This document shows positions 1 through 7,262 of a stretch of DNA of 11,081 bases, piece after piece (position 1 is the stretch's first letter; each line of letters starts with the position of its first letter). The DNA is taken from positions 1 through 11,081 of the forward strand of contig CALIXC010000118.1 in the NCBI GenBank assembly GCA_938046755.1, written 5' to 3'. The DNA is from an uncultured Lautropia sp. GTDB lineage: Bacteria; Pseudomonadota; Gammaproteobacteria; Burkholderiales; Burkholderiaceae_E. The notes beneath the pieces are model-generated. The model was not told the DNA's origin. It worked only from the letters and a program-made list of their open reading frames with translations, and searched no databases. The position numbers and the translations under genes were made by a program.

Positions 1-1
1 G

Positions 2-892
2 CGCCGGTCCCCCCTGGACTCGGCGCCCCACATGCCGCGCAACGTCGTCGTCACCTCCGGCGCCCGCGACGGCCTGCGGCTGCTGCTGGCGGCCCAGGAG
101 CGCCCCGGGCGCCTCGCGGTTGAGGATCCCGGGTATCCCTCTCTGCGTCGTGTGCCCCGCGCAATGGGGTGGAGGCTCCAGCCGGTGGGCACCGACACCG
201 CGGGCATGAGCGCCCACGCCGATGGCGACCCGGCCGACATCCTCCTGGTCACGCCCAATCACCAGTTCCCCACCGGCACCCAGATGCCCGCCTCACGCCG
301 CTTCGCGCTGCTGGAGGCGGCGCGTCGCACCGGTGCCCTCGTCATCGAGGACGACTACGACTCCGAGTTGCGCTCGACCCACCCGCCCCTGCTCGCCCTG
401 GACACCGAGGGGCGAGTCGCCATGCTCGGGTCCTTCGCCAAGACCCTCACCCCGGCACTGGCCCTCGGATACCTCATCGTGCCGCCGGCACTGCGCGACC
501 GGGTCGCCGATCTGTGCCTGCCGACGTCCGGACTGGTGCAGGATGCCGTCGCCCGCTACATGGAGGCCGGCGGGCTACGACGGCACACCGCGCGCATGCG
601 CAAGGAGTATCGAGCCAGACGCGCTGCCTTCATCGACCTGTTCCCCGAGGGCGTGCCCATGGAGGGCGGACTGCACGCCGTCGTCCCGCTGCGTGCGGAC
701 GCCGACGAGGACCGCGTCGTCGCCCGCTGCCGCGCCCGGGGTCTGGGGGTCACGGGCATGGCGGATTACTGGTCGGCCCGGCGCCCCCGCACTCCCGGCA
801 TCGTCCTGGGCCTGGGGACCGGGTCACTCGATCGCCTGCGGGAGCGGCTCGCCGTCCTGCGCCGCACCATCGAGGAGGGCCAAGGGCTCTGA
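2..892 (+). CDS. MocR/PdxR-type regulator, aminotransferase domain (5' end cut off by window)
   Basis: This is the C-terminal fold-type I aminotransferase domain of a MocR-subfamily GntR regulator; such proteins bind PLP and often control vitamin B6 or amino acid genes. The frame is open leftward to base 2, so the winged-helix DNA-binding part lies outside the window and the ATG at 32 is internal. Visible family blocks, counted from that ATG, are VVVTSGARDGL at 5-15, EDPGYPS at 31-37, TPNHQFPTGTQMP at 74-86, the acidic block EDDYDSELR at 106-114, and GSFAKTLTPALALGY at 133-147. Lys137 is the expected Schiff-base lysine. The end, RTPGIVLGLG, is normal for the family. Codons are rich in GTC and CTC, unlike genes right of 1450, and the gene belongs to the actinobacterial-looking segment. 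It converges on uvrA with a 73-bp gap. The target genes cannot be told. Confidence 0.85.
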   Translation, partial: RRSPLDSAPHMPRNVVVTSGARDGLRLLLAAQERPGRLAVEDPGYPSLRRVPRAMGWRLQPVGTDTAGMSAHADGDPADILLVTPNHQFPTGTQMPASRRFALLEAARRTGALVIEDDYDSELRSTHPPLLALDTEGRVAMLGSFAKTLTPALALGYLIVPPALRDRVADLCLPTSGLVQDAVARYMEAGGLRRHTARMRKEYRARRAAFIDLFPEGVPMEGGLHAVVPLRADADEDRVVARCRARGLGVTGMADYWSARRPRTPGIVLGLGTGSLDRLRERLAVLRRTIEEGQGL

Positions 893-965
893 GGGCCGAC
901 TCCCCGGGGTCCTCGGCACCTCCCCCGGGTCCGCCGGCATCTCCCCGTTGCCCGGAGGGAGGATC
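893..965. terminator. Convergent gap with possible bidirectional terminator
   Basis: Two convergent genes end here. CCGGGG at 904-909 can pair with CCCCGG at 923-928, and CTCC at 941-944 can pair with GGAG at 954-957. No T-run follows on either strand, so this is a weak GC-rich terminator candidate only. Confidence 0.25.
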
Positions 966-3900
966 TCAGCCGCGGGCGCGCTCCAGCATGGGGGCGAGGA
1001 AGCGGCCGGTGTAGGAGGTCTCGTCCCGGGCGATCCTCTCGGGGGTGCCCGTGGCGACGATGGCGCCCCCGCCCCTGCCCCCCTCCGGGCCCATGTCGAT
1101 GACCCAGTCGGCGTTGGCGATGACGTCGAGATTGTGCTCGATGACGATCACTGAGTTGCCCTTGTCGACCAGTCCCTGGAGCACCGTCAGCAGCTTGCGG
1201 ATGTCTTCGAAATGCAGACCGGTGGTCGGCTCGTCGAGGACGTAGACGGTCCGCCCGGTGGAGCGGCGCTGGAGCTCGGTGGCGAGCTTGACGCGCTGCA
1301 CCTCCCCGCCCGACAGGGTGGTGGCGGCCTGTCCGAGACGCACATAGCCCAGGCCGACCTCCACCAGGGTGTTGAGATGACGGGCGATGATCGGAGTGGC
1401 GGCGAAGAAGTCGGCGGCCTGGCGCACGGTCATTTCCAGCACGTCGACGATGGAGGCCTCCACCGGGCGGGCCATGGCAGTGCCGTCGCTGCGGCCGCGG
1501 ATGCGCACGTCCTGGATCTCGGGGCGGAAGCGCCGGCCGTCGCAGTCGGGGCAGCGCAGGTACACGTCGGACAGGAACTGCATCTCGACGTGCTCGAAGC
1601 CGTTGCCGCCGCAGGTGGGGCAGCGGCCGTCGCCGCTGTTGAAGCTGAAGACGCCCGCGGTGTAGCCGCGCTCGCGGGCCAGTTCGGTGGCGGCAAATTG
1701 CTTGCGGATCAGGTCGAAGGCGCCGACGTAGCTGACCGGGTTGCTGCGGGTGGTCTTGCCGATGGGGGACTGGTCGACGAAGACCACGCCGTCGATCTGG
1801 CGGGCGCCGACGAGGCGCCTGAATTCACCGGGGGCCTCGGTGGGCAGGCCCTGCTCCTTCAGCAGGGCGGGCAGCAGCACGTCCTGCATGAGGGTGGACT
1901 TGCCGCTGCCGGAAACGCCGGTCAGGCAGACGAGCCGTCCCAGCGGGATGTCCACGTCGATGCCCTTCAGGTTGTGGGCGGTGACGCCTTCAAGCCGCAG
2001 GCGCGGGGTGTCATCGGTGACGGGTTCGCGATGGCCGGAGGAGACGTGCTTGCGGCGGGCCAGGTAGTCGGCGGTGAGGGTCTGGGCGGCAGGCAGCCGG
2101 CTGGCCGGGCCGTCGAAGACGATCTGGCCGCCCCGTTCGCCCGGGCCCGGGCCGATGTCGATGATGCGCTCGGCGGCGAACATCACCTGCGGGTCGTGCT
2201 CGACCACCACCAGCGAATTGCCGGCGTCGCGCAGCCGCTGCATGATGGCGATGATGCGGTCCATGTCGCGCGGGTGCAGGCCGATGGAGGGCTCATCGAG
2301 GATGAAGAGCGTGTTGACCAGCGAGGTGCCCAGCGCGGTGGTGAGGTTGATGCGCTGCACTTCGCCGCCGGAGAGCGTGCGCGACTGGCGGTCGAGCGTG
2401 AGGTAGTCCAGACCCACGTCGCTCAGGAAGCGCAGCCGGGTGCGGATCTCGGTCATCAGCAGCTCGGTGGCCTCGTCCAGCGGGGCGGGCAGGTGCAGGC
2501 CGGCCATCAGCCGGTTCAGCCGGTCGATGGGCAGCAGCATGAGGTCGTGCAGGGTGAGGCCCGGCAGGGCGTCGAGCTGGGCGTCGGTCCACTGCGTGCC
2601 CATGGGGCGGAAGCGTCGGTAGCTTCCCGCACTTTCCGCTTGGGCATCGACGCTGGCCGGATCGTTTGAAGATGCGCGGCCGGACGAGGGCTGGTCGGCC
2701 GGGGCGGTTCCGTTTTCGTCGGCAACCGGGGCGAAGGCCTGCCGGGCGTCTTCTTCGTTGCCCACGCGCCAGAGCAGGGCTTCAGGCTTGAGGCGGGCAC
2801 CTTCGCAGGCAGGGCACGGGGTGTAGGAGCGGTACTTGGACAGCAGCACCCGGATGTGCATCTTGTAGGCCTTGCTTTCCAGCCAGCCGAAGAAGTGGCG
2901 GATGCCGTACCACTGCCGCTTCCAGTCGCCGCTCCAGTCGGGCGCGCCTTCGATGACCCAGCGCCGGTCGGCTTCGGACAGGTCCGACCAGGGGCTGTCC
3001 AGATCGATGCCGGCCTTGCGGCCGTACTTCATCAGCTCGTCCTGGGCCTCCTTGAAGCTGGGCGTCTGCCAGGGCTTGACGGCACCTTCGGCCAGCGACT
3101 TGGACGGATCGGGGATGACCAGTCCGAGGTCCAGACCGATGACGCGACCGAAGCCCTTGCAGGTGTCGCAGGCGCCCAGCGGCGAGTTGAACGAGAACAG
3201 GCTGGGCGTGGGCGCGTGATAGGCGATGTCGCAGGTGGCGCAGGCGAACTGCGTGCTGAAATGCCAGCGGGCCAGCTCGTGGCCCTCGGCGTCCTGGGCG
3301 ATGACGGCCAGGCGGCCATGGCCGCGGTCCAGGGCGGCTTCCAGGCTGCCCGCCAGCCGGTCATCGGGCACGCTGCTGGCGCGGAACCGGTCGGCCACGA
3401 CGGTGAGGCGGACGGGGTGGCCGTGTATCAGCGGGGTGTCGTCGGCGCCGGCTGCCGTGGCGGTGTCGGCGCCATCCGGGGGGACGGCCTGGGAGGCGAG
3501 GGTGCTGGCGTCTGCCTTGGCCGCTGCGGCGCGGGTTGTCTTGTCGGCTTTGGTGCGCTTCCCGGTCTTGGCGGCCTTGTCGCTCGTGGCCTTGCCCGCC
3601 TTGCGCTTGCCGGTCTTGCCGGTGGTTTCTTCGCTCTCGACGGGGTTGGGCAGATCCTCGCGTTGGTGGATGCGAGTGTAGCCCTGGGCCTGCAGCTGGG
3701 CGATGACCTCCCGTTCGTCGAAGCCGGCCGGTACCAGCACCGGGAAGGTGACGTAGAGGCGGGGATCCTCCAGCGCGGCGGCCCGCTGGCGCACGGCGGC
3801 GGCGATGCTGGCCACGTCGTCGACCCGGACCGGCTGGGCGCACTGCCGGCAGTACAGGGTGGCGGCATGGGCCATCAGCAGCTTCAGATGGTCGTTCAGC

Positions 3901-4268
3901 TCGGTCATCGTGCCGACCGTGGAGCGCGAGGTGCGCACCGGGTTGGTCTGGTCAATGGCGATGGCGGGCGGCACGCCGTCGATGCTGTCGACCTGGGGAC
4001 GGTCCATCCGGTCGAGGAACTGGCGGGCGTAGGCCGAGAAGGTTTCGACGTAGCGACGCTGGCCCTCGGCATAGAGGGTGTCGAAGACCAGCGAGGACTT
4101 GCCGCTGCCCGAGACGCCGGTGACCACCACCAGCTGGCCAGTGGGGATGTCCAGGTCCAGCCCCTTCAGGTTGTTCTGCCGGGCGCCACGGATGCGGATG
4201 GGCACCTGCGGGTTGGAATGGGCGGCAGCAGCTGATGAGGATGGGGTGGGGGTGGCGGAGGTGCTCAC
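966..4268 (-). CDS. uvrA: UvrA, excinuclease ABC damage-recognition subunit; mosaic of two lineages
   Basis: UvrA is the ATP-driven dimer that finds bulky DNA lesions and loads UvrB in nucleotide excision repair. The 1100-residue frame has both ABC modules: Walker A GVSGSGKSS at 51-59, signature LSGGEVQR at 632-639, Walker B with LFILDEP at 654-660; second Walker A GVSGSGKST at 784-792, LSGGEVQR at 985-992, VYVLDEP at 1008-1014. Zinc-type cysteines are at 343/346/367/370, 485/488 and 883/886/906/909. The N-terminal block DRMDRPQVDSIDGVPPAIAI is the Burkholderiales large-UvrA form. A Lys/Ala/Thr-rich linker spans about 215-255 and a low-complexity one about 505-555. From about residue 955 onward the protein is actinobacterial-like (GRTVYVLDEPTTGLHFEDI) and codons switch from GTG/CTG to GTC/CTC, so the gene as given is probably an artificial or natural chimera. 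The start is GTG at 4268 with no clear Shine-Dalgarno; an in-frame GTG at 4205 (Val22) is an alternative. Confidence 0.9.
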   Translation of the reverse strand: MSTSATPTPSSSAAAAHSNPQVPIRIRGARQNNLKGLDLDIPTGQLVVVTGVSGSGKSSLVFDTLYAEGQRRYVETFSAYARQFLDRMDRPQVDSIDGVPPAIAIDQTNPVRTSRSTVGTMTELNDHLKLLMAHAATLYCRQCAQPVRVDDVASIAAAVRQRAAALEDPRLYVTFPVLVPAGFDEREVIAQLQAQGYTRIHQREDLPNPVESEETTGKTGKRKAGKATSDKAAKTGKRTKADKTTRAAAAKADASTLASQAVPPDGADTATAAGADDTPLIHGHPVRLTVVADRFRASSVPDDRLAGSLEAALDRGHGRLAVIAQDAEGHELARWHFSTQFACATCDIAYHAPTPSLFSFNSPLGACDTCKGFGRVIGLDLGLVIPDPSKSLAEGAVKPWQTPSFKEAQDELMKYGRKAGIDLDSPWSDLSEADRRWVIEGAPDWSGDWKRQWYGIRHFFGWLESKAYKMHIRVLLSKYRSYTPCPACEGARLKPEALLWRVGNEEDARQAFAPVADENGTAPADQPSSGRASSNDPASVDAQAESAGSYRRFRPMGTQWTDAQLDALPGLTLHDLMLLPIDRLNRLMAGLHLPAPLDEATELLMTEIRTRLRFLSDVGLDYLTLDRQSRTLSGGEVQRINLTTALGTSLVNTLFILDEPSIGLHPRDMDRIIAIMQRLRDAGNSLVVVEHDPQVMFAAERIIDIGPGPGERGGQIVFDGPASRLPAAQTLTADYLARRKHVSSGHREPVTDDTPRLRLEGVTAHNLKGIDVDIPLGRLVCLTGVSGSGKSTLMQDVLLPALLKEQGLPTEAPGEFRRLVGARQIDGVVFVDQSPIGKTTRSNPVSYVGAFDLIRKQFAATELARERGYTAGVFSFNSGDGRCPTCGGNGFEHVEMQFLSDVYLRCPDCDGRRFRPEIQDVRIRGRSDGTAMARPVEASIVDVLEMTVRQAADFFAATPIIARHLNTLVEVGLGYVRLGQAATTLSGGEVQRVKLATELQRRSTGRTVYVLDEPTTGLHFEDIRKLLTVLQGLVDKGNSVIVIEHNLDVIANADWVIDMGPEGGRGGGAIVATGTPERIARDETSYTGRFLAPMLERARG

Positions 4269-4364
4269 GGTGCGACGGGGACAAGGCGGAGAAGACAGGC
4301 GGGCGGCGGGCGGGCCGACCCGCGGGCAGCCTGCGGACAGGCGAGGCTAGCCCGATCGACATGG

Positions 4365-4478
4365 CGTCGGGCATCGGGTTTCTCAATGGTAGTGGATCGT
4401 GAGGGGGCGAGTCGCTGGCCAAGGTGGCGCAGGGGCCGGGCCGCCCCCTGGGGATTCGCATGAAGCCCATGCCCGACG
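4365..4478. repeat. Long imperfect inverted repeat (17-bp arms)
   Basis: CGTCGGGCAT at 4365-4374 is perfectly complementary to ATGCCCGACG at 4469-4478. After one bulged C (4375), GGGTTTC at 4376-4382 pairs with GAAGCCC at 4462-4468 with one G-T wobble. The 79-nt space between the arms contains a second hairpin, CAGGGG with CCCCTG, at about 4430-4450. The whole could fold as a two-stem RNA, either in the uvrA leader or as a separate transcript. It could also be a small palindromic element. No target-site duplication is visible at its ends. Confidence 0.6.
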
Positions 4479-4513
4479 TGCGACGGACGCAAGGACTTCA
4501 GCGGCGGATACCC

Positions 4514-4519
4514 TAGAAT
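4514..4519 (+). promoter_or_regulatory. Possible -10 element for ridA-recG
   Basis: TAGAAT matches the sigma-70 -10 consensus at five of six bases and would start a transcript about 25 nt before the ridA start. No good -35 hexamer stands at the right distance, so the call is weak. Confidence 0.35.
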
Positions 4520-4539
4520 GGCAGGACATCATCACCACG

Positions 4540-4544
4540 AGGAG
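4540..4544 (+). promoter_or_regulatory. Shine-Dalgarno of ridA
   Basis: AGGAG lies 6 nt before the ATG at 4551. It decides against the in-frame upstream ATG at 4518, which would add 11 residues that are not part of the RidA fold. Confidence 0.8.
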
Positions 4545-4550
4545 ATCGTC

Positions 4551-4931
4551 ATGGCCCTTCCCATTTCCACACCCAATGCTCCGGCCGCGCTGGGCCCCTA
4601 TTCGCAGGCGGTTCGTGCCGGCGACACGGTGTACCTGTCCGGTCAGATCCCGCTCGATCCCAAGACCGGCGAGCTGGTCGAGGGCGGCTTCGAGGTGCAG
4701 GTTCATCAGGCGTTTCGCAACCTGAAGGCCGTGGTGGAGGCTGCAGGCGGCCACCTGGGTCAGGTGGTGCGGCTGGGGCTGTTCCTGACGGATCTGAAGC
4801 AGTTCGCCACCGTCAACAGCATCATGGCCGAGTATTTCCAGGCACCGTATCCGGCACGCTCCACCGTCCAGGTGGCGGCGCTGCCCAAGGGCGCACCTTT
4901 CGAGGTGGAAGCCACGCTGGTGCTGGCGTGA
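4551..4931 (+). CDS. ridA: RidA family 2-iminobutanoate/2-iminopropanoate deaminase
   Basis: RidA hydrolyses reactive enamine/imine intermediates released by PLP enzymes such as threonine dehydratase, to 2-oxoacids and ammonia, and so protects other PLP enzymes. The protein is 126 residues, the normal length for this soluble trimeric family. Recognisable blocks are NAPAALGPYSQAV at 9-21, YLSGQIPLDPKTGEL at 28-42, and ARSTVQVAALPKGAPFEVEA at 102-121. Arg103 corresponds to the substrate carboxylate-binding arginine (Arg105 of E. coli RidA), Tyr17 and Glu120 to the other active-site positions. A good Shine-Dalgarno sets the start. The stop is 28 bp before recG on the same strand, so the two are probably co-transcribed; a functional link between them is not known to me. 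Confidence 0.95.
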   Translation: MALPISTPNAPAALGPYSQAVRAGDTVYLSGQIPLDPKTGELVEGGFEVQVHQAFRNLKAVVEAAGGHLGQVVRLGLFLTDLKQFATVNSIMAEYFQAPYPARSTVQVAALPKGAPFEVEATLVLA

Positions 4932-4959
4932 GTCGTTCCCGGTCGGCGCGGCACGCGCG

Positions 4960-7143
4960 ATGAAGAACGTGCGCAAGGCAGGCGCCGCCGTGGAGGGCGC
5001 AGAAGCACCGGGCAAGGAGGTTGCCGGCGGGCTCACCGCCAAGGGGGCGGCCAAGACGTCGTCCGGCCGCCGCTCGGCGGCTTCGCTGCTGGCCCGGCTG
5101 GGGCTGCACGGGCCGGACGACCTGGTGCTGCACCTGCCGCTGCGCTACGAGGACGAGACCCGGCTGGTGCCGATCGGCTCGCTGGTGCACGGCAGTTCGG
5201 CCCAGATCCAGGCCACCGTCACCCGCGCCGAGGTGACGCGGGGCCGGCGTGCGCTGCAGGTCTGGGTGAACGACGGTACCGGCGAGCTGCAGCTGCGCTT
5301 CCTGCATTTCTATCCGTCCCAGCTGACGCAGTTGCAGCCGGGGCGGCTGGTGCGTGCCTATGGCGAGCTGCGGGTGGGGCAGTTTGGCCGCGAGATGGTG
5401 CATCCGCGCTACCGGATGGTGAGCGAGGACACGCCGCTGCCCGACCGGCTGACGCCTGTGTATCCCACCGTGGCCGGCCTGGGCCAGGCCACGCTGCGCC
5501 GCGAGATCGACCGGGCGCTGGCCGATTGCCGCTGGCAGGACACGCTGCCGCCGACGTTGCTGACGGCGCTGATGTCGGGTTCTGGCGACGGAAAGCCGGC
5601 ATCGGGACGGCCGGGCGCGGACCCGGTGGCGTCATTGCTGGTGGGGCTTCCGCCGCTGCTGGAATCGCTGCGGCTCATCCATCATCCGCCGCCGGGGACT
5701 GATCTGGACGCTTTGCTGGAGCGGCGCACGCCGGCCTGCCAGCGCATCGTCCTGGAAGAGCTGGTGGCGCAGCAGTTGTCGCTGCGACGGGCGCGCCAGC
5801 TGCGGGCGGGGCAGCGGGGGCAGCCGCTGGTCAACCGCGACGGTGAGGCAGCACTGCTGGCGTCGCTGCCGTTTGCGCTCACCGGTGCGCAGCGCCGGGT
5901 CTGTGACGAGATCGCAGCCGATCTGGCGCGGCAGCAGCCCATGAACCGGCTGCTGCAGGGCGACGTGGGCAGCGGCAAGACGGTCATTGCTGCATTGGCG
6001 GCGATGGTGGCGGTGGGTTCCGGCTGGCAGGCCACGCTGATGGCCCCGACCGAGATCCTGGCGCGGCAGCACTATGAGCGGCTCTCACCCTGGCTGGAGC
6101 CGCTGGGCGTGTGCGTGGGCTGGTTGGCCGGTTCGCTGGGCGCGGCCGCCAAGCGCCGGGTGAAGCAGGCGGTGGCCGCCGGCGAGGTGGACGTGCTGAT
6201 CGGCACGCATGCGCTGATCGAGGATTCGGTGGTCTTTCCCAGGCTGGCGCTGGCCATCGTGGACGAGCAGCACCGCTTCGGCGTGGCGCAGCGGCTGGCG
6301 CTGCGCGGTGAGGGCCGTTTCCTGCCGCACCAGCTGATGATGACGGCGACGCCGATTCCGCGCACGTTGGCGATGACCTTCTATGCCGATCTGGACGTGT
6401 CGGTGATCGACGAGCTGCCGCCGGGGCGCCAGCCGGTGACGACCAAGCTGATTGCCGATTCGCGGCGCAATCAGGTGGTGGAGAACGTGGGGCGCTGGGT
6501 GGCCGAGGGTCGGCAAGCCTACTGGGTCTGCCCGCTGGTGGAAGAATCCGAGGCGCTGGACCTGCAGAACGCCATCGACACGCGCGAGCAGCTGCAGGCG
6601 GCGTTGCCGCAGGTGCGCACCGGGCTGGTGCATGGGCGGCTGTCCGCGGCCGAGAAGGACGAGGTGATGGCCGCCTTCAAGGCCGGCGAGATCGACCTGC
6701 TGGTGGCCACCACGGTGATCGAGGTGGGGGTGGACGTGCCCAACGCTAGCCTGATGGTGATCGAGCACGCCGAGCGCTTCGGCCTGTCGCAGCTGCACCA
6801 GCTGCGCGGCCGCGTGGGGCGGGGCACGGCGCAGAGCCTGTGCGTGCTGCTGTACCGCCATCCGCCGGGGGCCATCGCCCGCGAGCGGCTGGCCACCATG
6901 CGGGAGACGCAGGACGGCTTTGAGATCGCGCGGCGCGATCTGGAGCTGCGCGGTCCGGGCGAGCTGCTGGGCGCCCGTCAGTCGGGGGCGATGCTGCTGC
7001 GCTTTGCCGACCTGGGGCGGGACGCGCCGCTGGTGGACATCGCCCACGCCCTGTCGGAGCGGCTGCTGGAGGCGCGCCCGGACGTGGTGGAAGCGCATCT
7101 GGACCGCTGGCTGCGGCGGCGCGAGCGATTCCTGGATGCCTGA
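4960..7143 (+). CDS. recG: RecG, ATP-dependent branched-DNA helicase
   Basis: RecG drives fork reversal and branch migration of Holliday junctions and R-loops in recombination and replication restart. The 727-residue protein has an N-terminal wedge/OB domain (about 70-170) and superfamily 2 helicase motifs: Walker A GDVGSGKT at 334-341, APTEILARQ at 362-370, DEQH at 435-438, TATPIPRT at 462-469, ATTVIEVGVDVPNA at 583-596, and QLRGRVGRG at 614-622. The RecG C-terminal block DGFEIARRDLELRGPGELLG is at 652-671. E. coli RecG is 693 residues; the extra length is a basic, low-complexity N-terminus (about 1-40) and a Gly/Ser-rich insert at 206-225. The ATG at 4960 has no clear Shine-Dalgarno, so the start could lie a little further in; coupling to ridA, 28 bp upstream, may drive its translation. 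oxyR follows 117 bp downstream. Confidence 0.96.
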   Translation: MKNVRKAGAAVEGAEAPGKEVAGGLTAKGAAKTSSGRRSAASLLARLGLHGPDDLVLHLPLRYEDETRLVPIGSLVHGSSAQIQATVTRAEVTRGRRALQVWVNDGTGELQLRFLHFYPSQLTQLQPGRLVRAYGELRVGQFGREMVHPRYRMVSEDTPLPDRLTPVYPTVAGLGQATLRREIDRALADCRWQDTLPPTLLTALMSGSGDGKPASGRPGADPVASLLVGLPPLLESLRLIHHPPPGTDLDALLERRTPACQRIVLEELVAQQLSLRRARQLRAGQRGQPLVNRDGEAALLASLPFALTGAQRRVCDEIAADLARQQPMNRLLQGDVGSGKTVIAALAAMVAVGSGWQATLMAPTEILARQHYERLSPWLEPLGVCVGWLAGSLGAAAKRRVKQAVAAGEVDVLIGTHALIEDSVVFPRLALAIVDEQHRFGVAQRLALRGEGRFLPHQLMMTATPIPRTLAMTFYADLDVSVIDELPPGRQPVTTKLIADSRRNQVVENVGRWVAEGRQAYWVCPLVEESEALDLQNAIDTREQLQAALPQVRTGLVHGRLSAAEKDEVMAAFKAGEIDLLVATTVIEVGVDVPNASLMVIEHAERFGLSQLHQLRGRVGRGTAQSLCVLLYRHPPGAIARERLATMRETQDGFEIARRDLELRGPGELLGARQSGAMLLRFADLGRDAPLVDIAHALSERLLEARPDVVEAHLDRWLRRRERFLDA

Positions 7144-7187
7144 GCGGCGCGTGGCGCGGTATTGAGACCCGTTTCCGTGCGTGGGGT

Positions 7188-7220
7188 TTCCGTCGTGCGG
7201 TTGGCCAGAAGCCGACGGAA
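7188..7220. repeat. 8-bp perfect inverted repeat between recG and oxyR
   Basis: TTCCGTCG at 7188-7195 pairs with CGACGGAA at 7213-7220 across a 17-nt loop. No T-run follows, so it is a weak terminator for recG or possibly an upstream regulatory site for oxyR. Confidence 0.4.
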
Positions 7221-7247
7221 TGTGGAGCGTTCGGTGCCCAGTCTGAG

Positions 7248-7262
7248 ATAGAATTCTTCTAT
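7248..7262 (+). promoter_or_regulatory. OxyR-type site overlapping the oxyR -10 and start codon
   Basis: ATAG at 7248-7251 and CTAT at 7259-7262 are exactly 7 nt apart, the spacing of one dimer half of the OxyR consensus (ATAG-N7-CTAT twice). It also contains the LysR-type T-N11-A. A -10-like TAGAAT (7249-7254) lies inside it and the site runs into the ATG at 7261. I see no second half-site at the expected distance upstream (7226-7240) or downstream. Negative autoregulation is inferred from the known behaviour of OxyR. Confidence 0.5.

Larger units (their letters stand above)
1..1400. other. Segment of apparently different (actinobacterial) origin
   Basis: In 969-1250 of the uvrA frame most valines are GTC and about half the leucines CTC. 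Right of about 1450 the same frame uses GTG and CTG almost throughout. The protein encoded here (the MocR aminotransferase domain and the last ~145 residues of UvrA) matches actinobacterial family patterns, while everything to the right matches Burkholderiales. The boundary lies somewhere in 1380-1450; the conserved stretch encoding VLEMTVRQAADFF (1404-1442) gives no sharper limit by eye. Confidence 0.7.
4269..4550. other. Divergent intergenic region between uvrA and ridA
   Basis: This 282-bp gap has no convincing gene. It holds the inverted repeat at 4365-4478 and a -10-like TAGAAT before ridA. I found no good promoter or LexA-type box for uvrA by eye. Short open frames that run through it overlap uvrA or ridA and lack family features. 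Confidence 0.6.

Noticed and set aside
1212..2669. 485-codon open frame on the + strand opposite uvrA
   Set aside because: It mirrors uvrA on the other strand, consists mainly of Ala/Gly/Val/Gln/Asp low complexity and has no family motif; such antisense frames are usual in GC-rich genes.
2856..4235. 459-codon open frame on the + strand opposite uvrA
   Set aside because: Same reason: no recognisable domain, and the opposite strand is clearly uvrA.
4269..4400. LexA/SOS box before uvrA
   Set aside because: No CTGT-N8-ACAG palindrome could be found by eye in the gap, so SOS control is not claimed.
4518..4550. Earlier ATG for ridA giving a His-rich N-terminus (MAGHHHHEE)
   Set aside because: The AGGAG 6 nt before ATG 4551 and the normal RidA length support the later start; the ATG at 4518 also overlaps the putative -10. 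The His run is a coincidence of CAT/CAC codons.
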